A stretch of 10,511 nucleotides of DNA from DASPXY01 sp038227745. GTDB taxonomy: Bacteria > Planctomycetota > Planctomycetia > Gemmatales > Gemmataceae. The stretch lies in the NCBI GenBank assembly GCA_038227745.1, contig JBBRPS010000333.1, forward strand, positions 1 to 10,511, in the 5' to 3' direction. The notes beneath the pieces are model-generated. The model saw only the letters and a program-made list of their open reading frames with translations, made no database searches and was not told the origin of the DNA. The first letter of the stretch is position 1, and each line of letters begins with the position of its first letter. The translations under genes were made by a program, and so were the position numbers. Shown here piece after piece: positions 5,650-10,511 of this stretch.

Positions 5650-7713
5650 GTGGGACCGCACTCGCTGACGTCGCCCGGCAAGTCCCGCCTGCGGTGGTTG
5701 CCGGCCCTGCTCGTCCTCACGACCGCCGTCGCCGGCTGCTCGTTCGGCATCGGCGTGCGCCGCAACAACCTGCCGCCGCTGCTGACCGGCTGGCGCGACA
5801 GCTTCTTCGAGAGCGACGAACTCTCCCCGCGCACCCTCCAGACCCTCCGCCGCCTCGACCTCGCCGAACTCCACGGCCGACATCCCAGGGACGCCTACCG
5901 CCGGCTGCACCAGGCGGCCGTCGCGGACCCGCAGCCCGACTCCCTCTTCGCCCTCGCGGAACTCTGCTACCACATCGGTCGCGCCGCCGAGAAGTCCGAG
6001 GAGGGCGAGGCCGTCGCCTATTACTACCTCTGCGCCGGCTACGCCTACCATTTCCTGTTCCCGTCGCCGGCGGTCCGCTGCCGTGGGCCGGCCGCCGACA
6101 CGGCCGACGCGCCGCGGCTGCTGCCGCCCCTGGGGCCGGACGACCACGGGCCTCTGGCGGTGGACCGCAGGCAGCAGGCGCGCGACGCCTTCGACCCGCG
6201 CTTCCGTCTGGCGTGCGACCTGTACAACAACGGCCTGGCCAAGTGCATCCGCGCCGCCCAGCGCGTCGGCCGACTCGACCCGCGCCACCAGCTCCACCTG
6301 CCGACGAAGGAGGGCGACGGTTTCATGCTGTCCATCGCCCACCACGGCTTCTCGTGGCGCCCCGAGGACTTCGGGCCGCTGCAGTTCTGCTCCGACTTCG
6401 AGGTCTACGGCCTGGACAACCACTTCCGCACCTACGGTCTGGGCGTGCCGCTCATCTGCACGCGCGCCGAGGCCGACCCGTCCGCCCCCGGCCAGGCGTT
6501 CTACCCGCGCGAGGTCAGCTTCCCCGTCACGGCCTTCTTCCGCTTCGAGGGCGGCCTCGCCGACCTCGGCGCCTGCCGTGCCGGCCGCCTCGAACTTTAC
6601 AACCCCCTGGAGGTCCAAAGTGTCCGCGTCGCGGGGCGGGCCGTGCCGCTGGAGACCGACCTGACCACGCCGCTGGCCTACTTCCTCAGCAAGACCGACC
6701 TGCAAGGCCTGGAGCTGACGGGCTTCCTGCGCGCCGACCGGCTGCGCAACCGCACCGGCATCTACCTGTTCGAGCCGTACCAGAAGGGGAAGATCCCGGT
6801 GGTGATGGTCCACGGGCTGCTGTCGTCGCCGTTGACGTGGACGCCGCTGTTCAACGAGCTGCGCGCCGACCCGGAGCTGCGCAAGCACTTCCAGTTCTGG
6901 TTCTACCTCTACCCGACGGGCAATCCGTACCTGGTGACGGCCGCGGACCTGCGGCAGTCGCTGGACCGGCTGCGCCACGAGGTGGACCCCGAGGAGCACG
7001 ACGCCGCCCTCGAACAGATGGTCTTCGTCGGCCACAGCATGGGCGGCCTGGTGTCGAAGATGCTGACGCAGGACAGCGGCGACGACTTCTGGAAGCTGGT
7101 CACCAACAAGCCGTTCGCGAACCTCAAGGCCTCGCCGGAGACGAAAGCGGAGTTGCAGAGCATCTTCTTCTTTGAGCGCGAGCCGTGCATCAAGCGCGTG
7201 GTGTTCCTGGGAACGCCGCACCACGGCTCGAAGCTCGGTCCGTCGCTGCCCGCGAAGCTGCTGGCACGGTTCGTGCGGCTGCCGCGCGCGCTGATCGACG
7301 CGGCGAGCGACGTGGCGGAGGAGAACCCCGGGCTGTGGTCGGGGCTGGGGAACAACCCCAAGGCGCCGCAGCTGCCGACGAGCCTCGACCTGCTCTCGCC
7401 GGGCGCGCCGGCGCTGGAGTTGCTGGCGTACCGGCCGGCGCCGCCGCGGGTACATTACCACTCGGTGATCGGGGTGGCGTACGGGGAGGGCGACAAGAGG
7501 ACGGACGGCGTGGTGCCCTACACGAGTGCCCACATCGACGGCGTCGATTCGGAACTGGTGGTGCCGGCGATCCACACGACGGTCCACCACCACCCGCTGG
7601 CGGTGCTGGAGGTGCGGCGCATCCTTCTCGAGCACCTGCGGTCGCTGCGGGAGACGGGGGTTCAGCCGGCGTCGTGCCCGGGGGTGCAGCTGCGGGCGCC
7701 GAGCGGAGTCTAA
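5650..7713 (+). CDS. Large alpha/beta-fold hydrolase (lipase/esterase-like) lipoprotein
   Basis: A 687-residue protein. Residues 1-30 form a lipoprotein signal: basic residues at 11-15, a hydrophobic core, and lipobox Val-Ala-Gly-Cys30. The C-terminal half is an alpha/beta hydrolase: MVHGLLSSPLTW with His388-Gly389 near the oxyanion hole, the nucleophile elbow Gly-His-Ser463-Met-Gly-Gly (461-466), a lipase-like FLGTPHHGSKLG segment, the probable acid Asp619 in TDGVVPY, and the probable catalytic His642 (or His646-648) in IHTTVHHHP. Residues 31 to about 380 match no family I recognise, although the YHIGRAAEKSEEGEAVAYYY region (about 105-125) looks helical. The fold resembles PGAP1/DUF676-type lipases, so ester or lipid hydrolysis at the membrane is inferred. 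The GTG start follows AGGAGG by three bases. The stop overlaps the convergent phosphatase stop. Confidence 0.88.
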   Translation: MGPHSLTSPGKSRLRWLPALLVLTTAVAGCSFGIGVRRNNLPPLLTGWRDSFFESDELSPRTLQTLRRLDLAELHGRHPRDAYRRLHQAAVADPQPDSLFALAELCYHIGRAAEKSEEGEAVAYYYLCAGYAYHFLFPSPAVRCRGPAADTADAPRLLPPLGPDDHGPLAVDRRQQARDAFDPRFRLACDLYNNGLAKCIRAAQRVGRLDPRHQLHLPTKEGDGFMLSIAHHGFSWRPEDFGPLQFCSDFEVYGLDNHFRTYGLGVPLICTRAEADPSAPGQAFYPREVSFPVTAFFRFEGGLADLGACRAGRLELYNPLEVQSVRVAGRAVPLETDLTTPLAYFLSKTDLQGLELTGFLRADRLRNRTGIYLFEPYQKGKIPVVMVHGLLSSPLTWTPLFNELRADPELRKHFQFWFYLYPTGNPYLVTAADLRQSLDRLRHEVDPEEHDAALEQMVFVGHSMGGLVSKMLTQDSGDDFWKLVTNKPFANLKASPETKAELQSIFFFEREPCIKRVVFLGTPHHGSKLGPSLPAKLLARFVRLPRALIDAASDVAEENPGLWSGLGNNPKAPQLPTSLDLLSPGAPALELLAYRPAPPRVHYHSVIGVAYGEGDKRTDGVVPYTSAHIDGVDSELVVPAIHTTVHHHPLAVLEVRRILLEHLRSLRETGVQPASCPGVQLRAPSGV

Positions 7714-8165
7714 ACGGAGCGGCGCCGGCGCGCGAACTCCTCGACCGCCTTGGCCTGCTCCTCCGTCTCGATCGAGCCCGGCCGCAGCCGCCGCACCCGC
7801 GCGATGGCGTTCTGGGCGCTCATGTCCTTGCTCGCGAAGTAGCACGCCAGCACGACGCCGGTCCGCCCCAGGCCGGCGCCGCAGTGGACGCCCACGCCCA
7901 TCTTGTGCCCGTTCGCCCGCCGAATGCTCGAAATGCAGTGGTCGAGCTGCTCCTGCGTCGGCGCCTCCATGTCTACCACGGGGACGTGAACCAGGAACAG
8001 CCCGGCCTCGTTGATCCAGTCGCGCCGCGGCGGGTCCTCGGTCAGCGACAGCAATACCTCGATGCCCTGCGTGCGCAGCCAGCCGAGATCCTCGGAGCCG
8101 TCCGGGCGCGCCATCGCCGCCAGGTGGGGCTTGTCGATCCAGGAAAAGCCGTGCGGTTGTGCCAT
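7710..8165 (-). CDS. DUSP23-like dual-specificity / tyrosine phosphatase
   Basis: A 151-residue cytoplasmic protein. The P-loop HCGAGLGRTG gives the C(X)5R signature with His94, Cys95 and Arg101. Asp65 in VPVVDMEAPT is the likely general acid. The N-terminal GFSWID followed by LAAMARP, and the C-terminal RRLRPGSIETEEQ (about 127-139), strongly recall human DUSP23 (VHZ), so a small atypical dual-specificity phosphatase is a confident family call. Possible targets are phosphotyrosine proteins or small phosphorylated molecules; this is not readable from sequence. The ATG at 8165 is preferred because homology begins there. An in-frame GTG at 8225 would add 20 unrelated residues and overlap the upstream gene; the only Shine-Dalgarno-like element is a close GAGG. 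It lies 52 bases behind the release-factor-like gene on the same strand, a probable operon, and its stop overlaps that of the convergent hydrolase gene. Confidence 0.92.
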   Translation of the reverse strand: MAQPHGFSWIDKPHLAAMARPDGSEDLGWLRTQGIEVLLSLTEDPPRRDWINEAGLFLVHVPVVDMEAPTQEQLDHCISSIRRANGHKMGVGVHCGAGLGRTGVVLACYFASKDMSAQNAIARVRRLRPGSIETEEQAKAVEEFARRRRSV

Positions 8166-8217
8166 GGTCCTCGCCCTGTCCAGGTCCGTCCCCCGCCCGA
8201 GGACCGCGCCGCGCCGG

Positions 8218-8754
8218 TCAAGCACTCCGAAGGGGTTTCTGTCCGAAGCGCGCCCGCAGCTGGTTGGCCTGCTCCCACACCTTCGGAGACGTCTGCAGGA
8301 AGTCGATCAGGTTGCCCGTGGAGATCCCCAGCGCCGCCGCCGCCTCCGCGACCCGCGCCTGCAGCGCCTGCAGCAGGTCCAGAGCCAGGCCGGCCACCGG
8401 CCAGAAGCGCGGGTCCTTGCGGCCCAGGTCGAGCCGCCCGTCGCGGTTCCGCGCCCCTTCGTATTCCGGCCGCGACGCGACGGCCTCCGGAGTGACCTCC
8501 TCGGGCGTCAGCTCGTCTCTCCGTTTAAGGTACAGCGCCTGGCGGATGCGGCGAAGGGCGCGGGCGCGGTTCTCGTGCTGCGAACGGCTCTCCTCGGCGA
8601 TGACGATCAGCCCGGTCGGTCCGTGCCGCAGCCGGACCGCCGAGCTGGTTTTGTTCCGCTTCTGGCCGCCCGGGCCGCTGGCGCGGTACGTGTCCACTTC
8701 GCACTGCGCCAGCAGCTGCGCGTCGCTCAGGGTGGCCCAGGTGGCACGGTTCAT
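8218..8754 (-). CDS. Peptide chain release factor-like protein with GGQ motif (ribosome-rescue type)
   Basis: A 178-residue protein. Residues 18 to about 75 are an RF1/RF2-type catalytic domain: YRASGPGGQKRNKTSSAVRL with Gly29-Gly30-Gln31, then HGPTGLIV and the SRSQHENRARAL segment. GGQ catalyses peptidyl-tRNA ester hydrolysis. The stop-codon recognition domains of RF1/RF2 are absent, so it belongs with stand-alone rescue factors such as ArfB/YaeJ or mitochondrial MTRFR. It differs from ArfB: instead of a short Lys/Arg-rich tail it has about 100 extra residues, ending in predicted helices (about 117-170) rich in Ala, Leu and Gln. That region may bind the ribosome or a partner. The ATG is the only sensible start, yet no Shine-Dalgarno is visible; the upstream bases are heptamer repeats. 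No promoter was found in the 73-base gap, so it may be read through from the oxidoreductase gene. Confidence 0.88.
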   Translation of the reverse strand: MNRATWATLSDAQLLAQCEVDTYRASGPGGQKRNKTSSAVRLRHGPTGLIVIAEESRSQHENRARALRRIRQALYLKRRDELTPEEVTPEAVASRPEYEGARNRDGRLDLGRKDPRFWPVAGLALDLLQALQARVAEAAAALGISTGNLIDFLQTSPKVWEQANQLRARFGQKPLRSA

Positions 8755-8772
8755 CAGTTGTCAGTTGTCAGT
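8754..8772. repeat. Heptamer direct repeat touching the release-factor-like start codon
   Basis: On the plus strand TCAGTTG occurs at 8754-8760 and 8761-8767, followed by a partial TCAGT (8768-8772). Read on the minus strand as the mRNA leader it is CTGACAACTGACAACTGATG, so the ATG lies where a further CTGACA unit would continue. Similar heptamer runs are known as intergenic simple repeats in some bacteria. Confidence 0.7.
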
Positions 8773-8781
8773 GCAGAACCC

Positions 8782-8811
8782 AAGCCCACGGGTGGCAACC
8801 CGTGGGCTTTT
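8782..8811. terminator. 12-bp perfect hairpin, likely terminator of the oxidoreductase gene
   Basis: AAGCCCACGGGT (8782-8793), loop GGCA, ACCCGTGGGCTT (8798-8809), then TT. On the plus strand the stem ends in a four-T run (8808-8811); on the minus strand it follows an AAAA stretch and ends TTGGGTT. It lies 18 bases past the oxidoreductase stop, so terminating that minus-strand transcript is the most likely role. The longer T-run faces the plus strand, where no gene ends. Confidence 0.6.
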
Positions 8812-8827
8812 CCTCTGACGACTGCTC

Positions 8828-10282
8828 CTACGCATTCCCCACGATCTCACGCCAGTAAGCGTCCCACGGCGCCCGCCGCGGACGGCTGAGCATGCGGTTG
8901 CCCGCCTCGGCGTTCTGGCCGGTGAAGCGCTCCTCGCGCGGATCCCACGTAAAGCTCTGGCCGGTGCGGATCGCGATGTTGCCCAGGTGGCAGACGCTCA
9001 CCGAGCGGTGGCCGACCACCGGGTTGCAGATCGGCTGCCGCCGGGCGCGCACGCACTCGATGAAGTTGCCCATGTGGTTGGTGGACACCGGCAGCCGTAC
9101 CGCGTTCTGCGGCAGGCGCTCCGTCAGCAGGCGGCTCGCCTGGGCGTTGCCGTCGTTGGCAATGATCGTGCCGCGGCTGACGAAGATCCACTTGCCGTCC
9201 TCGCCCTCGAAGAGGATGCCGTTGTCGTGCGGCTGGCCGTTCGCCTGGCGGGCGGGGAAGTTCTGTGGCGGGCTATCGCGGCAGATCAGCCGCGTGCCGG
9301 CGGCGCCGTTCGGGCCATTGCCGTAGGTGTACGTCGCCTGGAACGTCGGGTGGCAGTTGAAGCTGCGCGCGTCGGTGCTCGGCGCCTGGCCGCGGCCCTC
9401 GACGGCGATCGGGCCGCTCTCGTCCATGCCCAGGCCCCACTGAGCGATGTCGTTGTGGTGGGCGCCCCAGTCCGTCATCTTGCCGCCGGAGTAGTCGTAC
9501 CACCAGCGGAAGTCGTAATGGCAGCGCTGCTTGACGTAGTCCACGCGCGGCGTCTGGCCGAGCCAGAAGTCCCAGTTGAGGCCTTCGGGGGGCTGCATGA
9601 CCGGGAACGGGCCGCCGACCGGGTTGGTGCCGATCAGCGTGGTGACGCGCTGCACCCGGCCGATGCGGTTGTTGCGCACCAGCTCACACGCCAGGCGGAA
9701 GCGGGCGTCGGAGCGCTGCTGGCTGCCGGTCTGCAGGATGCGGTTGGTCTCCCGGGCGACGCGCACCAGGGCCTTGCCCTCCTCGAGCGTCAGCGTCAAC
9801 GGCTTCTCGCAGTAGACGTCCTTGCCGGCGCGCATGGCGGCGATGGCGATCATGACGTGCCAGTGGTCGGGGGTGCCGATGGTGACCGCGTTGATGTCGC
9901 GGTTCGCCAGCAGGCGGCGGAAGTCCTCGTGCGTCTGGCAATTTTGGCCGACGATGCGGGCGCCGAACTCGCGGTTGGTGCGGTCCACGTCGCAGACGGC
10001 GACCATGCGGACGCCCTGCTGGCGCATCGCGTCCTGCATGATGTGGACGCCGCGCTCGCCGTGAATCGGCTGGTTGCCGGTGCGGCGCGTGTAGTTCGTG
10101 CCGGTGCCGATGGCGCCCATGACGATCTGGCCGTTGGCGCCGGGCTGCCTCTGGGGGGCGCCCTTCTCCTGCTGCTCCGCGAGCAGCTCGCGGGCGTACC
10201 AGGCGGGCAGGCCGACGCCGAGCGTCAGCCCTGCCAGCGAGTTCGCCAGAAACCCACGTCGCGACACGTTGCCCTTGTTCAT
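8828..10282 (-). CDS. Gfo/Idh/MocA family NAD(P)-dependent oxidoreductase, Tat-exported
   Basis: A 484-residue protein. The N-terminus has a twin-arginine signal: VSRRGFLAN (6-14) followed by a Leu/Gly/Ala hydrophobic segment to about residue 30. The Rossmann domain starts at about 52 (GAIGTG, 56-61), with Asp98/Asp100 at the end of the second strand, TIGTPDHWH (134-142), and the family signature Glu159-Lys160-Pro161. The second domain carries Lys268-Met-Thr-Asp271-Trp-Gly-Ala-His275-His276, matching the catalytic Asp-x-x-x-His pattern of sugar and inositol dehydrogenases. Oxidation of a sugar, polyol or sugar acid, or NAD-recycling chemistry on a glycoside, is expected; the substrate is unknown. 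The ATG start has AGGGAG (10289-10294) six bases upstream. Export with a bound cofactor is plausible through Tat and is common for planctomycete members of this family. It has its own promoter candidate and a terminator-like hairpin after the stop. Confidence 0.94.
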   Translation of the reverse strand: MNKGNVSRRGFLANSLAGLTLGVGLPAWYARELLAEQQEKGAPQRQPGANGQIVMGAIGTGTNYTRRTGNQPIHGERGVHIMQDAMRQQGVRMVAVCDVDRTNREFGARIVGQNCQTHEDFRRLLANRDINAVTIGTPDHWHVMIAIAAMRAGKDVYCEKPLTLTLEEGKALVRVARETNRILQTGSQQRSDARFRLACELVRNNRIGRVQRVTTLIGTNPVGGPFPVMQPPEGLNWDFWLGQTPRVDYVKQRCHYDFRWWYDYSGGKMTDWGAHHNDIAQWGLGMDESGPIAVEGRGQAPSTDARSFNCHPTFQATYTYGNGPNGAAGTRLICRDSPPQNFPARQANGQPHDNGILFEGEDGKWIFVSRGTIIANDGNAQASRLLTERLPQNAVRLPVSTNHMGNFIECVRARRQPICNPVVGHRSVSVCHLGNIAIRTGQSFTWDPREERFTGQNAEAGNRMLSRPRRAPWDAYWREIVGNA

Positions 10283-10327
10283 GCGTAACTCCCTGTGGAA
10301 AACGAGTCTCCGGGCGATGCGCTTATG

Positions 10328-10356
10328 ATCCTAGAGGGGCCGACCGGCCGGGGCAA
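10328..10356 (-). promoter_or_regulatory. Promoter candidate for the Gfo/Idh/MocA gene
   Basis: On the minus strand TTGCCC (10356-10351, four of six) and TAGGAT (10333-10328, four of six) are separated by 17 bp, in the only AT-richer patch of the gap. The predicted start is about 40 bases before the ATG. A second candidate -35, TTGTCC, lies further upstream without a partner. Confidence 0.42.
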
Positions 10357-10430
10357 AGGAAAAACGGACAAGGGGACGGGGTGAGCGGGTGGGGGGGGGA
10401 CCGGAAAGGCGCCAAGGGTGACGCAGTTTC

Positions 10431-10511
10431 TCACACGCCGCGCGCCTTCGGGTCCCAGATGTACTTGTGTAACTGCAGCTGCAGCCGCACTTGCAGGCGC
10501 GACGCCAGCAG
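10431..10511 (-). CDS. queE: C-terminal end of a probable 7-carboxy-7-deazaguanine synthase (QueE), truncated by window edge
   Basis: The minus-strand frame enters from the right edge and ends with TGA at 10433-10431, giving 26 residues. The end, LQLHKYIWDPKARGV, resembles the C-terminus of QueE radical SAM enzymes, where a QLHK-x-IW segment followed by a short RGV-like end is common. QueE converts 6-carboxytetrahydropterin to 7-carboxy-7-deazaguanine in queuosine biosynthesis. The radical SAM CxxxCxxC cluster motif would lie outside the window, so the call rests on a short C-terminal match from memory. The downstream oxidoreductase on the same strand appears to have its own promoter and is not an obvious pathway partner. 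Confidence 0.55.
   Translation of the reverse strand: MLASRLQVRLQLQLHKYIWDPKARGV

Noticed and set aside
5458..7845. Very long minus-strand open frame that would extend the DUF1080 protein to over 1000 residues
   Set aside because: It is antisense to the hydrolase gene, very Arg/Val/Gln-rich without domain pattern, and the signal peptide, ATG and Shine-Dalgarno at 5457 mark the true start.
8166..8225. 20-residue N-terminal extension of the phosphatase from a GTG
   Set aside because: DUSP23 similarity starts at the ATG at 8165 and the extension would overlap the upstream stop.
8987..10288. Plus-strand open frame of 433 codons
   Set aside because: Antisense shadow of the Gfo/Idh/MocA gene, which has clear motifs; the composition is Ala/Val/Arg-rich as expected for a GC-rich reverse frame.
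1..10511. CRISPR array, insertion sequence, toxin-antitoxin, tRNA or rRNA
   Set aside because: No regularly spaced repeats, transposase motifs, small toxin-like gene pairs, or tRNA/rRNA signatures were found on reading both strands.

Overview
The window reads as a stretch of chromosome from a planctomycete, most likely of the Gemmataceae type. The base composition is strongly GC-rich with G/C-ending codons. The gene content also fits: a Tat-exported DUF1501 protein, a secreted DUF1080 (3-keto-disaccharide hydrolase-type) protein and a Tat-exported Gfo/Idh/MocA oxidoreductase are expanded together in that phylum. This is a judgement from protein families, not from a database search. There are no phage, transposon, CRISPR, tRNA or rRNA signals.

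Layout. 1-72: probable C-terminal end of a plus-strand gene, meeting an SDR ketoreductase (73-852, minus) tail to tail. 853-1183: divergent intergenic region. 1184-2230: extended-SDR epimerase/3-beta-HSD-like gene (plus). 2231-2393: consensus-like sigma-70 promoter and a roughly 95-nt leader that can fold over the ribosome binding site. 2394-3191: stand-alone 2-oxoacid-dehydrogenase E2-type acyltransferase domain (plus), followed by a possible 25-codon ORF coupled through ATGA. 3278-4657: DUF1501 protein (minus). 4658-4779: its promoter and a perfect 19-bp inverted repeat. 4780-5457: DUF1080 protein (minus). 5458-5649: back-to-back promoters. 5650-7713: large alpha/beta-hydrolase lipoprotein (plus). 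Its stop codon overlaps that of a DUSP23-like phosphatase (7710-8165, minus), which follows a GGQ release-factor-like gene (8218-8754, minus) in a probable two-gene operon. 8755-8827: heptamer repeat and a 12-bp terminator-like hairpin. 8828-10282: Gfo/Idh/MocA oxidoreductase (minus). 10283-10430: its promoter. 10431-10511: the last 26 codons of a probable queE (minus).

How the genes work together. Most units appear monocistronic with their own promoter. DUF1080, DUF1501 and Gfo/Idh proteins are all predicted to be exported and fit the large planctomycete repertoire for carbohydrate breakdown outside the cytoplasm, but nothing here links them to one substrate. The only convincing operon is the release-factor-like gene with the DUSP-like phosphatase.

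I see no obvious new multi-gene defence or mobile system. The best leads are the switch-like leader at 2322-2390, the ribosome-rescue/phosphatase pair with a heptamer repeat touching the start codon, the stand-alone acyltransferase, the lipoprotein hydrolase with a long unassigned N-terminal half, and two perfect inverted repeats that may be dispersed elements.
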